Source of the DNA: an uncultured Rhodobacterales bacterium
GTDB taxonomy: Bacteria; Pseudomonadota; Alphaproteobacteria; Rhodobacterales; Rhodobacteraceae
Length of the DNA: 55,442 nucleotides
NCBI GenBank assembly: GCA_903845215.1
Contig: CAIMWI010000005.1
Span: forward strand, 1 to 55,442
Direction of reading: 5' to 3'
A model generated the notes under the pieces. That model was not told where the DNA came from. It worked only from the letters and a program-made list of their open reading frames with translations, and searched no databases. Below, one piece after another: positions 18,620-27,092 of this stretch (within the stretch, counting starts at the first letter, position 1; the number at the start of each line of letters is the position of its first letter). The position numbers and the translations under genes are program-made.

Positions 18620-19513
18620 ATGACACCAGATATCCTCTGCATCGGTTCCGTCCTGTGGGACATCATCGGCCGCACGCATGTGCCCTTGGCCATTGGCGCC
18701 GATGTGCCGGGCCGCATCACGCGCCTGCCCGGCGGCGTCGCCTTTAACATTGCGATGACCTTGGCGAAACTTGGGTTGAAACCTTCGGTTTTGACGGCCA
18801 TTGGCCGCGATGTGGCGGGCGATGATCTGATTGCGGCATGCAATCGGCTGGGTCTTGCCACCGATACTGTCTACCGCTCTGATGATCTGCCCACCGACAT
18901 CTATATGGCCATCGAAGCCGGCCAAGGCCTGATTGCGGCCATTGCCGATGCCCATTCGCTGGAAGCGGCAGGCGCAAAGATCTTGCGCCCCCTTAGCGAT
19001 GGCACTTTGGGCTCTGAACAAGCCCCTTGGACTGGCATGATCGCCCTGGATGGCAACCTGACCGAAAGCCTTCTGGCTGAAATTGCCACCTCGCCTCTCT
19101 TTGCCCGCGCCGATCTGCGCTTGGCCCCCGCCTCTCCGGGCAAGGCCGATCGTCTGGCCCCCCTGCTGCGTCATCGCGGTGCCACGCTTTATGCCAATCT
19201 TGAAGAGGCGCGGATCCTGTCAGGTGAAAGCAACGCCACCACGGCGGCCGAAGCGGCCGAGGCGCTTTTGATGCGCGGTGCCGGCCGTGTGCTTGTCACA
19301 CATGGCGGCCAACCCTGCGCCGAGGGGCGCGCCGGCCTTGGTGTGATCACCGCCCTTCCGCCGCAGGTCATGGTTCACCGCGTCACGGGTGCGGGCGATA
19401 CATTCATGGCAGCCCATATCGTGGCAGAACGGCGCGGCGCGAACCGCCCCACCGCCCTGAACGCCGCCCTTCGCGCCGCTGCCGATTTTATTTCCAAAGA
19501 GGTGGGCTCATGA
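18620..19513 (+). CDS. psuK: PfkB-family kinase, probable pseudouridine kinase
   Basis: The probable reaction is phosphorylation of pseudouridine to pseudouridine 5'-phosphate. The 297-residue protein has the PfkB N-terminal region (CIGSVLWDIIGR, then GGVAFNIAMTLAKLG) and the C-terminal catalytic signature VTGAGDTFMAAH with its catalytic Asp. The family is broad; the pseudouridine assignment rests on the 4-nt ATGA overlap with psuG, which encodes the next step. The ATG at 18620 is preferred over an upstream in-frame start at 18584. Confidence 0.85.
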   Translation: MTPDILCIGSVLWDIIGRTHVPLAIGADVPGRITRLPGGVAFNIAMTLAKLGLKPSVLTAIGRDVAGDDLIAACNRLGLATDTVYRSDDLPTDIYMAIEAGQGLIAAIADAHSLEAAGAKILRPLSDGTLGSEQAPWTGMIALDGNLTESLLAEIATSPLFARADLRLAPASPGKADRLAPLLRHRGATLYANLEEARILSGESNATTAAEAAEALLMRGAGRVLVTHGGQPCAEGRAGLGVITALPPQVMVHRVTGAGDTFMAAHIVAERRGANRPTALNAALRAAADFISKEVGS

Positions 19514-20436
19514 CCCTGTCCAATATCCTAACCTTCTCGCCCGAAGTGGCCGAGGCCCGCGCCGCGGGTCGCCCTATCGTGGCGCTTGAATCAACGATCA
19601 TCACCCATGGCATGCCTTGGCCGCAAAACGTGCAAACCGCACGAGAGGTCGAGGCCGAAATCCGCACCGAAGGGGCGGTGCCGGCCACTTTGGCGCTGAT
19701 GGCGGGGCGCGTCCATATCGGGTTGACCTCTGACGAACTGGAACACTTGGGCCAAGCGCGCGATGTGATGAAAGTGTCACGCGCAGATCTGGCGGCCTGT
19801 TTGGCCATGGGCCGCACCGGGGCCACCACGGTTGCAGGCACCATGATCTGCGCACATCTGGCCGGCATCAGCGTCTTTGCCACGGGTGGCATCGGCGGTG
19901 TTCACCGCGGGGCAGAGCTGAGTTTTGATATCTCGGCCGATCTGGCCGAGTTCAGCCTGACACCCGTGACGGTGGTGGGGGCTGGGGCAAAGGCCATCCT
20001 CGACCTGCCCAAAACCCTAGAGGTGCTTGAAACCTACGGGGTTCCCGTCATAGCCTATGGCCAAGACGATTTCCCCGCCTTCTGGTCACGCTCGTCCGGC
20101 CTAAAGGCGCCGCTGCGCATGGACAGCGCCGCTCAAATTGCAGCCAGCCACGCGCTGCGCGCCCAACTCGGTGTCAGCGGCGGCCAGTTTGTCGCCAACC
20201 CAATCCCGCAAGACGCCGAAATCCCCCGCGGCGATATCGACCCCTTTATCGAACAAGCCTTGGCCGAGGCCGCGACCAAAGGCATTTCGGCCAAAGCCGT
20301 CACACCCTTCCTGCTGCAAAGGATATTTGAATTGACCCAAGGCCGCTCTTTGACCTGCAACATTGCCTTGGTCAAAAACAACGCCCGTCTGGCAGCAGGA
20401 ATCGCCCGCGCCTTGGCAGGCTTGCCTGTCAGATGA
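19510..20436 (+). CDS. psuG: Pseudouridine-5'-phosphate glycosidase
   Basis: The enzyme reversibly splits pseudouridine 5'-phosphate into uracil and ribose 5-phosphate, completing pseudouridine salvage. The 308-residue product shows the family motifs VALESTIITHGMPWPQN, the conserved FATGGIGGVHRGAE, VVGAGAKAILDLPKTLEVLETYGVPV and the C-terminal SLTCNIALVKNNARLA. The start codon overlaps the psuK stop, giving a two-gene operon. Confidence 0.95.
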   Translation: MTLSNILTFSPEVAEARAAGRPIVALESTIITHGMPWPQNVQTAREVEAEIRTEGAVPATLALMAGRVHIGLTSDELEHLGQARDVMKVSRADLAACLAMGRTGATTVAGTMICAHLAGISVFATGGIGGVHRGAELSFDISADLAEFSLTPVTVVGAGAKAILDLPKTLEVLETYGVPVIAYGQDDFPAFWSRSSGLKAPLRMDSAAQIAASHALRAQLGVSGGQFVANPIPQDAEIPRGDIDPFIEQALAEAATKGISAKAVTPFLLQRIFELTQGRSLTCNIALVKNNARLAAGIARALAGLPVR

Positions 20437-20479
20437 ACCCAGCCCCTTCGGCCAATCCGCAGCCTTGATGGCAAGGTTT

Positions 20480-20707
20480 TGCCGTGACACCCAAAAGGCG
20501 GCGTTTGACCAAGCTTGCCGCGTTGAAATTCCAAAACCCAGCGTCGCCATCCTTGGGCTTATCGTCTCGCGCCCCAAAAGCGTCATCGCCAAATTGGCAA
20601 AGCTTAGGGGATTGCGGGCTTTATCAGCCCGGCCTTGTCACCGCAGGCCTTGTGATCTTTGTGCCAATCGATGGGTTATCCCGCTGGATCTAAAGCCCGT
20701 GGCCTGA
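20480..20707 (+). pseudogene. Possible remnant of a DUF502-family membrane-protein gene
   Basis: After psuG there is no intact gene for 373 nt. One frame, ending at 20707, contains AAFDQACRVEIPKPSVAIL followed by GLIVSRPKS. This resembles the F-x-K/Q-A-x-L-V-E-x-P-R-P...G-F-V-x-S-x-P segment I recall from DUF502 proteins. A second frame holds PGLVTAGLVIFVPID, and the first frame ends with VIPLDLKPVA. The pieces lie in different frames with no membrane segments upstream, consistent with a decayed copy. The similarity is from memory and weak. Confidence 0.3.
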
Positions 20708-20710
20708 TTT

Positions 20711-20773
20711 GCACTTTGCCAAAATACTCCTGCCAGAGGCACGCCCAAGCCGGTTGGCGGCACGCCAGAGGCG
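20711..20773 (-). repeat. Intergenic GGAGTATT element, copy C
   Basis: Read on the minus strand, the stretch has two copies of GCCTCTGGC (20764-20772 and 20732-20740) flanking a GC-rich spacer. It then has AGGAGTATTTTGGCAAAGTGC. The core matches the element upstream of miaA (copy A). It lies downstream of the bdhA terminator. Confidence 0.45.
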
Positions 20774-20810
20774 AGATAAAAACAACCGCGCGGCACGCGC
20801 TCTTTTATCT
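20774..20810 (-). terminator. Intrinsic terminator of the 3-hydroxybutyrate dehydrogenase gene
   Basis: On the minus strand, AGATAAAA and TTTTATCT (20803-20810 and 20774-20781) flank an inner GCGCG-TGC-CGCGC stem, followed by a T-rich tract. It begins inside the stop codon region of the gene. Confidence 0.65.
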
Positions 20811-21583
20811 TACAGGGCGGTCCAGCCGCCATCGACGCTGATCGTGGTGCCCGTGACCTGATCAGCGGCGGGCGAGCACAGATAGACTGCCGTGCCACCA
20901 ATTTGCTCGACCGTTGCAAACTGGCGCGAAGGTTGGCGCAGCAGCATCACCTCGCGGATCACAGTGTCACGGTCCATGCCATGAACCTGCATCTGATCAG
21001 GGATCTGCGCTTCGACCAAAGGGGTCAGAACATAACCGGGGCAGATGGCGTTGGCGGTGATGCCCAGACCGGCCACTTCCAAAGCTGTGGTTTTGGATAG
21101 GCCAACCAGTCCGTGTTTGGCCGCGATATAGGCTGATTTGAAGGGGCTGGCCGTTAAGCCATGGGCAGAGGCTATGTTGATCACCCGCCCCCACCCCTTG
21201 GCCTTCATTGCGGGCAAAGCGGCGGCTGTGGTGTGAAAGGCCGAAGACAGGTTGATGGCAATGATCCTGTCCCACACAGCAGGAGGGAAATCTTCAATCG
21301 CCGCGACATGCTGGATGCCGGCGTTGTTGACCAGAATGTCGCAAGCGCCGGCGCGCGCGATCAGATCCCGGCAGGCTAACCCATCCGCCATATCGGCTGC
21401 GATATAGCGCACACTGACGCCGTGGCGTTGCGCCATGTCAGCCGCCAAGTCGTGATCTTCAGCCCGATCTGTAAAGGAATTCAGCACCACATTGGCCCCG
21501 CCCGCCGCCAAAGCTTCGGCGACGCCCAAACCAATGCCGGAATTGGAACCGGTGATCACGGCGGTTTTGCCTGTCAGGGTCAT
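20810..21583 (-). CDS. bdhA: 3-hydroxybutyrate dehydrogenase (SDR family)
   Basis: The NAD-dependent enzyme interconverts 3-hydroxybutyrate and acetoacetate in polyhydroxybutyrate and ketone metabolism. The 257-residue short-chain dehydrogenase has the cofactor motif TGSNSGIGLG, NNAG, the active-site Ser in INIASAHGL and Tyr/Lys in AYIAAKHG. The signature stretch QMQVHGMDRDTVIREVMLLR and the C-terminus TGTTISVDGGWTAL are specific for this enzyme rather than a generic SDR. The ATG at 21583 is preceded by GGAG; upstream in-frame starts are not supported. Confidence 0.93.
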   Translation of the reverse strand: MTLTGKTAVITGSNSGIGLGVAEALAAGGANVVLNSFTDRAEDHDLAADMAQRHGVSVRYIAADMADGLACRDLIARAGACDILVNNAGIQHVAAIEDFPPAVWDRIIAINLSSAFHTTAAALPAMKAKGWGRVINIASAHGLTASPFKSAYIAAKHGLVGLSKTTALEVAGLGITANAICPGYVLTPLVEAQIPDQMQVHGMDRDTVIREVMLLRQPSRQFATVEQIGGTAVYLCSPAADQVTGTTISVDGGWTAL

Positions 21584-21651
21584 GGGATGCTCCATCTTTT
21601 GGATCACAATGCTGCACCTGCGAGGGGAAAAGCAAGTGCGCCCATGCAAAC

Positions 21652-21785
21652 AAAAAAAACGCCGGCGCGAAGCCGGCGTTAAGTCGTTGAGGCAGGTTTC
21701 ATACAGGCAAGAAACCTATCGAGCAGTAGGCACTTTATAGTCATATTGGCCCCAACCTTCAAGCTAAAGGTTTGAAATACGCCGC
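21652..21785 (-). ncRNA. Candidate small RNA with its own promoter and terminator
   Basis: Between two divergent genes, the minus strand carries a promoter-like pair (21820-21792) and, about 130 nt on, an intrinsic terminator (AACGCCGGC/GCCGGCGTT, 21658-21666 and 2172-80 of the same block, i.e. 21672-21680, followed by eight U). Two more stems fall inside: AACCTT/AAGGTT (21754-21759 with 21767-21772) and AGGTTTC/GAAACCT (21694-21700 with 21711-21717). A 21-codon ORF (MTIKCLLLDRF..., TAA directly before the terminator) could also be translated. The transcript end is independent of bdhA, which starts 68 nt further. I do not recognise a known family. Confidence 0.5.
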
Positions 21786-21791
21786 AATGCA

Positions 21792-21820
21792 CCATAGGGT
21801 TGGTGATATCGCCCCGTCAA
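21792..21820 (-). promoter_or_regulatory. Sigma70-type promoter of the candidate small RNA
   Basis: On the minus strand TTGACG (21820-21815), a 17-nt spacer and CTATGG (21797-21792) are seen. The -35 is near consensus and the -10 is weaker. It points away from the YejA-like gene. Confidence 0.5.
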
Positions 21821-21833
21821 AGGACCCCCGCAA

Positions 21834-23648
21834 ATGCCCATCACCCCCCTCAAACTCCTTCAGTCCTTTGCCGCCGTGTTGGCCATAACCTTGGGCACGC
21901 AGATGGCCTATGCACAGCCGCGTCATGCCATCGCTATGTATGGTGACCCCGCCCTGCCACCTGATTTTGTGTCTTTGCCCCAAGCCAACCCCGCCGCCCC
22001 TAAAGGCGGATCCGTCACATTTGGCGAGCCGGGAAGCTTTGATTCCCTCAACCCCTTCATCACCAAAGGCTCCGCCCCCGGTTCGATATCTCCGTTAACA
22101 ATTGAGACACTTATGGGCCGTTCTTATGACGAACCCTTCACACTTTACGGGCTTTTGGCCGAATCAGTTGATACCGATGAGGCGCGATCTTACGTCGAAT
22201 TCACCCTGCGTGCGGGGGCCCGATTCTCGGACGGATCGCCCGTCACGGTTGACGATGTTTTGTGGTCGTATCAAACCTTGGGCGAGCAGGGAAATCCGCG
22301 CTATGCCGCAGCATGGAAAAAGATCGCCACCGCCGAACAAAGCGGGCCAGCTTCTGTGAAGTTCACTTTTACAGAACCAGATCGCGAAATGCCCCTGCTG
22401 TTGGGTCTGCGCCCCATCTTGCAAAAGAAACAATGGGAGGGAAAGGATTTTACCGTTTCCAGCCTGGAACCTGTTATTGGTTCAGGCCCCTATGTGGTAG
22501 ACAAGGTAGAGGCTGGGAATTTCATCACCTACAAGCGCAACCCCAACTGGTGGGGCGCAGATTTGGCCTTTAACAAAGGCCTGTGGAATTTTGATAGCCT
22601 GAAATACATCTACTTCGCCGACCCCACCGTCATTGTCGAAGCATTGAAAGCCGGTGACATTGATATGTACCGCGAAAGCAATGCTGCCAAATGGGCCACA
22701 ACCTATGATTTTCCGGCCGTGCAAGCAGGCGATGTGGTCAAGGAAGATATCCCGCACAAACGCCCTTCGGGGATTGATGGCTTGGTGTTTAACACACGCA
22801 AACCGATCTTTGCCGATTGGCGCGTGCGCGAAGCGTTGAGCTTGGCGTTCAATTTCGAATTGATCAACCAAACCATCAACGGCGGGGCAAACCCCCGCAT
22901 TCAAAGCTATTTTGACAATTCGGAGTTGTCAGGCCAAGTGGCAAACCCCGCAAGCCCCGACGTTGCAGCGCTTTTGGCACCCTATAGCGACAGCCTGCTG
23001 CCAGGGGCGTTGGAGGGATATGCGCAACCCGTTTCAGACGAGTCAGAAGCCAACCGCGCCAATCTGCGTGCAGCGACCGCCCTTTTGGAAGAAGCCGGTT
23101 GGACAATTCAAGACGGCGCTTTGAAAGACGCCCAAGGGCAGGCTTTTGCCTTTGAAATTCTATTGGCCAATGGCGCGTCTGACACGATTGCAGCCGTCAA
23201 TATTTATGTCGAGTCGCTGAAAAAATTGGGCATCGAGGCGACGATCCAAACCGTGGACTCGGCCCAGTATAAAGAACGCACCACGGTTTATAACTTCGAC
23301 ATGACCCAATACACGCGGTCGCTTTCGCTAAGCCCGGGGAATGAACAAACTCTCTATTGGGGTTCGGAAGGCGTGACCAAGGAAGGCACGCGCAATTGGA
23401 TGGGGGTGGCCTCTGCCGCCGTGGATGGGTTGATCACGCAGATGGTAACCTCAACCCAGCGCGAGGATTTCGTCGTGGCCGTTCAAGCACTGGATCGGGT
23501 GCTGACAACGGGGCGCTATGTCATCCCGTTTTGGTATTCAAATGTCAGTCATATGGCCCATAAAAGCACCCTCAAACACCCTGACTACATCGCGGCCTAT
23601 GGAGATTGGCTGGGCTTTATGCCAGATGTATGGTGGAAGCAGGACTAA
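21834..23648 (+). CDS. Extracellular substrate-binding protein, family 5 (YejA-like)
   Basis: This is a periplasmic solute receptor of an ABC importer, of the type that binds peptides such as the YejABEF substrates. The 604-residue protein has a Sec signal peptide (AAVLAITLGTQMAYAQP). The YejA-type start ALPPDFVSLPQANPAAPKGG is followed by FGEPGSFDSLNPFITKG. Family-5 motifs ARFSDGSPVTVDDVLWSYQT and GSGPYVVDK follow, then KRNPNWWGADLAFNKGLWNFD. No permease or ATPase gene lies beside it, unlike the complete operon at 5-11 kb. It must either use a transporter encoded elsewhere or be an orphan. Confidence 0.9.
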   Translation: MPITPLKLLQSFAAVLAITLGTQMAYAQPRHAIAMYGDPALPPDFVSLPQANPAAPKGGSVTFGEPGSFDSLNPFITKGSAPGSISPLTIETLMGRSYDEPFTLYGLLAESVDTDEARSYVEFTLRAGARFSDGSPVTVDDVLWSYQTLGEQGNPRYAAAWKKIATAEQSGPASVKFTFTEPDREMPLLLGLRPILQKKQWEGKDFTVSSLEPVIGSGPYVVDKVEAGNFITYKRNPNWWGADLAFNKGLWNFDSLKYIYFADPTVIVEALKAGDIDMYRESNAAKWATTYDFPAVQAGDVVKEDIPHKRPSGIDGLVFNTRKPIFADWRVREALSLAFNFELINQTINGGANPRIQSYFDNSELSGQVANPASPDVAALLAPYSDSLLPGALEGYAQPVSDESEANRANLRAATALLEEAGWTIQDGALKDAQGQAFAFEILLANGASDTIAAVNIYVESLKKLGIEATIQTVDSAQYKERTTVYNFDMTQYTRSLSLSPGNEQTLYWGSEGVTKEGTRNWMGVASAAVDGLITQMVTSTQREDFVVAVQALDRVLTTGRYVIPFWYSNVSHMAHKSTLKHPDYIAAYGDWLGFMPDVWWKQD

Positions 23649-23668
23649 ACCCATACGCGAGGCACATC

Positions 23669-23788
23669 ATGAAAAAACTTACGGTATTGGCCGTGCTGAT
23701 AGCCCTGTCAGGCTGCAATACGATTTCGGGCGTGGGGCAGGATATCTCTGGCACTGCGGCCAAAGTGTCGGGCTGGATGGGCGGCTAA
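23669..23788 (+). CDS. Entericidin-like small lipoprotein
   Basis: The 39-residue product starts MKKLTVLAVLIALSGCNTIS, a lipoprotein signal peptide with lipobox LSGC. A mature part of only 25 residues with GVGQDISGTAAKVSGWMG follows. This matches the entericidin A/B family, in which EcnB is a membrane-active peptide and EcnA its antidote. Only one copy is present, so a toxin-antidote pair is not evident here. It starts 20 nt after the YejA-like stop and may be co-transcribed. Confidence 0.85.
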   Translation: MKKLTVLAVLIALSGCNTISGVGQDISGTAAKVSGWMGG

Positions 23789-23822
23789 GCCGGCGTTCGG
23801 GCCGCGCCATCATCGTTCTATG

Positions 23823-24458
23823 TCAGACCAAGGACGTGACCCACAAAAGGGTTGCGTCCTCTTCCGATAGGCTGATGACATTATGCCCCATCGTGGCATC
23901 ATAATAGGCGCTGTCGCCCCGACGCAGTTCAACCGGTTCGTAAAACTCGGAATACAAGCGCACGACACCGGTCAGCACATATAAAAACTCTTCGCCGTCA
24001 TGGCGAACCCAACCGTCAAAATCCTCCATCGAGCGGGCTCGAATCGTGGCACGGTAGGGCATCATTTGCTTGCGCGTCAGGCTGCCTGCCAAAAGCTCGT
24101 GCTCGTAAGTGGCCGTCACATGGCCCTGCCCCGTGCCAAACTTGGTCACAGCCATGCGGCCCGACACCTGCGCGCGCGCCGCTGGGGTGAAAAGCTGGGG
24201 GACCGAGATTTTCAACCCCTCTGCCAGTTTGCGCACGGCGTCATAGGTCGGCGACATCTGGCCGTTTTCGATTTTCGACAGGGTAGACCGCGCCAACCCG
24301 GCCTGAAGGGCGGCTTGATCCAGCGTCCAGCCCTTGGCCTTGCGCAATTCGCGCACGCGGTTGCCCAGGTTCAAGGGTTCAGGTGGCGGTTCGATATGAC
24401 CATCTGCCCCACTCTCGCGGGATATGCGGATCAGGCGTTTGGGATCAGCGTTGGTCAT
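23823..24458 (-). CDS. XRE-family transcriptional regulator with C-terminal cupin
   Basis: This is a 211-residue one-component regulator. The helix-turn-helix (about 30-85) reads LGNRVRELRKAKGWTLDQAALQAGLARSTLSKIENGQMSP. A C-terminal cupin_2 domain (about 140-205) contains WVRHDGEEFLYVLTGVVRLYSEFYEPVELRRGDSAYYDATMGHN. Relatives control amino-acid or polyamine metabolism; the ligand here is unknown. It is divergent from the class I aldolase gene, with a 159-nt shared region. The ATG at 24458 lacks a clear Shine-Dalgarno; a longer start (GTG 24533) is possible. Confidence 0.88.
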   Translation of the reverse strand: MTNADPKRLIRISRESGADGHIEPPPEPLNLGNRVRELRKAKGWTLDQAALQAGLARSTLSKIENGQMSPTYDAVRKLAEGLKISVPQLFTPAARAQVSGRMAVTKFGTGQGHVTATYEHELLAGSLTRKQMMPYRATIRARSMEDFDGWVRHDGEEFLYVLTGVVRLYSEFYEPVELRRGDSAYYDATMGHNVISLSEEDATLLWVTSLV

Positions 24459-24617
24459 TGGCGTTGCATATCCGTTGCGCGGCCTTATCGCAACTGCAAC
24501 AGCGCTTGGCTTTTTGCACGATGTTCGCACCAAACCGCCGTGTTAGCGCAAAACCAACATTGCCAGCACCCCCAAGCCCCCCGATAAGGGTTGCACCGTT
24601 GTGAATAGGAGCCCGCT

Positions 24618-25547
24618 ATGCGCACCAGCCGTGTCGTCCAGAGGATTTTGTCGCATTACGAAGGCGAAACGCCCGGGGTGAAGACCAATCTGGCCCGCAT
24701 CTTAAACGAGGGGCAATTGCGCGGCACAGGCAAGGTGATCATCCTTCCGGTGGATCAGGGCTTTGAACACGGGCCGGCGCGGTCTTTTGCGATCAATCCA
24801 GCGGCCTATGATCCGCATTATCACTATCAAATGGCCATCGACGCAGGCCTTTCGGCCTATGCCGCCCCTTTGGGGCCACTAGAGGCAGGCGCCGATACAT
24901 TTGCGGGCCAGATCCCCACGATCTTAAAGGTTAACTCGGCCAATTCGCTGCTGCCGACGGTTGCGCCCAAAACCCAAGCCATCACAGCCAGTGTGACGGA
25001 TGCGCTGCGCCTTGGCTGTTCGGCCATTGGATTTACGATCTACCCCGGCTCGTCCCAAAGCCTGTCGATGTTTGCCGACATTGCCGAGATGCGGCGCGAG
25101 GCTGCGGCCAAAGGCGTGGCGACAGTGATCTGGTCTTATCCGCGTGGCGAAGATCTGGACAAAGACGGCGAGACGGCCGCCGACATAACGGCTTACGCCG
25201 CCCATATCGCGGCCCTGCTGGGCGCGCATATCATTAAGGTAAAGCTCTCAAGTGATCACCTAAGCCAACCCGAGGCAAAGAAAGCTTTTCTGGCAGGCCA
25301 TGTTGCCGTGACCACCCAAGCCGACCGCGTGCGCGAATGCGTGCGTTCGGCCTTGAACGGACGGCGGTTGATTGTGTTTTCGGGCGGGGCGGCCAAGGGA
25401 GCGGATTCAGTTCTAAACGATGCCCGCGCCATCCGTGACGGCGGCGGCAACGGGTCTATCATCGGGCGCAATTGCTTCCAACGCCCAAGGGCGGAAGCCT
25501 TGGCCCTGCTGCAAACCATGGTCGATATCTACAAAGGCAAGGCCTAA
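24618..25547 (+). CDS. Class I fructose-bisphosphate aldolase (DhnA type)
   Basis: The probable reaction is reversible aldol cleavage of fructose 1,6-bisphosphate through a Schiff-base lysine, in the cytosol. The 309-residue TIM barrel shows ILPVDQGFEHGPARSF at the N-terminus, and IGFTIYPGSSQSLSM and ATVIWSYPRGEDLDKDGE in the core. The candidate Schiff-base region is AHIIKVKLSSDHLSQPEAKK, and the phosphate-binding motif is IVFSGGAAKGADSVL...IIGRNCFQRP. This is the archaeal/FbaB-like class I family, not the metal-dependent class II. AGGAG precedes the ATG. Confidence 0.92.
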   Translation: MRTSRVVQRILSHYEGETPGVKTNLARILNEGQLRGTGKVIILPVDQGFEHGPARSFAINPAAYDPHYHYQMAIDAGLSAYAAPLGPLEAGADTFAGQIPTILKVNSANSLLPTVAPKTQAITASVTDALRLGCSAIGFTIYPGSSQSLSMFADIAEMRREAAAKGVATVIWSYPRGEDLDKDGETAADITAYAAHIAALLGAHIIKVKLSSDHLSQPEAKKAFLAGHVAVTTQADRVRECVRSALNGRRLIVFSGGAAKGADSVLNDARAIRDGGGNGSIIGRNCFQRPRAEALALLQTMVDIYKGKA

Positions 25548-25630
25548 GACCGCAGCCTGCAAGGCTTTTCAAACGCAATTGCGTGTGGCATAGTGGATAA
25601 AATCCCCCAGCAGAGGGGCGCGAGGGTAAA

Positions 25631-25945
25631 ATGAGCATTTCCCTATCCAAGCCACGGTCAGGCCTGCGCTTTGGCGGCATGGTGTACTTTGGCATTACAA
25701 TCACGCTTTCTGCCTATTTCGCCTTTTCCGCCGTACAGGGCGATTACGGCGTTTTGCGTCAGGCCCAAACGGCGGGCGAGTTGCAAAGCCTAACGGTGGA
25801 ACGGGACGCGCTTTTGGCCGAATTGGCCAAACTGAAAACGCTGACACAGCGTTTAAGCGATGCCTATCTGGACATCGACCTTCTGGATGAACAGGTCCGC
25901 TCGGTTCTAGGGTATATACGCGCCGACGAGATTATGATCCGCTAA
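25631..25945 (+). CDS. ftsB: Septum formation initiator, FtsB/DivIC family
   Basis: FtsB is a bitopic division protein that links FtsQ and FtsL in the divisome. The 104-residue product has a short cytoplasmic N-terminus and one membrane segment (YFGITITLSAYFAFSAVQG). A coiled coil follows (LQSLTVERDALLAELAKLKTLTQRLSD), then YLDIDLLDEQVRSVLGYIRADEIMI, the typical alphaproteobacterial C-terminus. The position just upstream of pdhA is common in this group. Confidence 0.88.
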   Translation: MSISLSKPRSGLRFGGMVYFGITITLSAYFAFSAVQGDYGVLRQAQTAGELQSLTVERDALLAELAKLKTLTQRLSDAYLDIDLLDEQVRSVLGYIRADEIMIR

Positions 25946-26017
25946 AGGTACTTTCAGCCTTGCTTTGGGTGCATGGCAGCCATGCGCTTGGGTGAAGGGT
26001 CAGGTGCAAATAGGCTT

Positions 26018-26045
26018 TTGCGTTGTTTCACCGATGCTGTATAGA
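26018..26045 (+). promoter_or_regulatory. Promoter of the pdh operon
   Basis: TTGCGT (26018-26023), a 16-nt spacer and TATAGA (26040-26045) precede pdhA by about 45 nt. The -10 overlaps the left end of the palindrome at 26043-26066. Confidence 0.5.
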
Positions 26046-26066
26046 TAGTTTAACACTAAACTATCT
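26043..26066. promoter_or_regulatory. Perfect inverted repeat over the pdh promoter, candidate operator
   Basis: AGATAGTTTA and its exact reverse complement TAAACTATCT are separated by ACAC. The site begins in the -10 and covers the likely transcription start. That is where a dimeric repressor would block transcription. No U-run follows, so termination of ftsB is a less likely role. The binding protein is unknown. Confidence 0.6.
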
Positions 26067-26089
26067 TTCGCTGCAGGGAGGCTGTCGCT

Positions 26090-27079
26090 TTGGCCGTTAA
26101 GAAAGAACCAACGAAAAGCAATGTATCCAAGGAAGAGCTTTTGGGCTTTTACCGCGAGATGCTGTTGATCCGCCGCTTTGAAGAAAAAGCAGGCCAACTT
26201 TACGGCATGGGGCTGATCGGCGGCTTTTGCCATCTGTACATCGGCCAAGAGGCCGTGGTGGTGGGCTTGGAAGCCTGCACCAAAGAGGGCGACAAGCGCA
26301 TCACCTCTTACCGCGACCACGGCCATATGCTGGCCTGCGGCATGGACCCCAAAGGTGTTATGGCCGAGTTGACGGGCCGCGAGGGGGGCTATTCCAAAGG
26401 CAAGGGCGGCTCGATGCATATGTTCAGCAAAGAGAAGCATTTTTACGGCGGCCACGGCATTGTGGGGGCGCAGGTGCCCTTGGGCGCAGGTTTGGCTTTG
26501 GCCGACAAATACCTTGGCAATGACAATGTGACCTTCACCTACTTCGGCGATGGGGCGGCCAACCAAGGTCAGGTCTACGAGACTTACAACATGGCCGAAC
26601 TTTGGATGTTGCCGGTGATTTTTGTCATCGAAAACAACCAATACGCCATGGGAACCTCTGTCAAACGCTCCACCAAATCGGGCACGTTCTTTGGGCGCGG
26701 TGCGGCCTACGGCATTCCGGGCGAACAGGTCGATGGCATGGACGTTCTGGCCGTGAAAGCGGCGGGCGAAAAGGCCGTGGCCCACTGTCGCGCTGGCCAA
26801 GGGCCCTATATCTTGGAAATGATGACCTACCGGTACCGTGGCCATTCCATGTCCGACCCGGCCAAATACCGCACGCGTGAAGAGGTTGAAAAAATCCGCT
26901 CGGAAAAAGACGCGATCGAACATGTGCGCGATCTGTTGCTGAATGCTGGCCTTGCCTCGGACGAGGATCTGAAGGTGATTGACCGCGAGATCAAAGAACA
27001 GGTCAACGCCTCGGCCGAATTTGCCAAAGACAGTCCCGAGCCGGCCTTGGCCGAGCTTTGGACCGATATTTACGCCTGA
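26090..27079 (+). CDS. pdhA: Pyruvate dehydrogenase E1 component, alpha subunit
   Basis: E1-alpha with E1-beta decarboxylates pyruvate using thiamine diphosphate and acetylates the lipoyl group of E2. The 329-residue product has [43 protein letters not shown] and [25 protein letters not shown]. The ThDP motif [20 protein letters not shown] follows, then the phosphorylation-loop-like region [15 protein letters not shown]. The start is a TTG at 26090 with GGGAGG 8 nt upstream. It is the first gene of pdhA-pdhB-pdhC. Confidence 0.96.
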   Translation: MAVKKEPTKSNVSKEELLGFYREMLLIRRFEEKAGQLYGMGLIGGFCHLYIGQEAVVVGLEACTKEGDKRITSYRDHGHMLACGMDPKGVMAELTGREGGYSKGKGGSMHMFSKEKHFYGGHGIVGAQVPLGAGLALADKYLGNDNVTFTYFGDGAANQGQVYETYNMAELWMLPVIFVIENNQYAMGTSVKRSTKSGTFFGRGAAYGIPGEQVDGMDVLAVKAAGEKAVAHCRAGQGPYILEMMTYRYRGHSMSDPAKYRTREEVEKIRSEKDAIEHVRDLLLNAGLASDEDLKVIDREIKEQVNASAEFAKDSPEPALAELWTDIYA

Positions 27080-27092
27080 GGGGAGAGAGACC

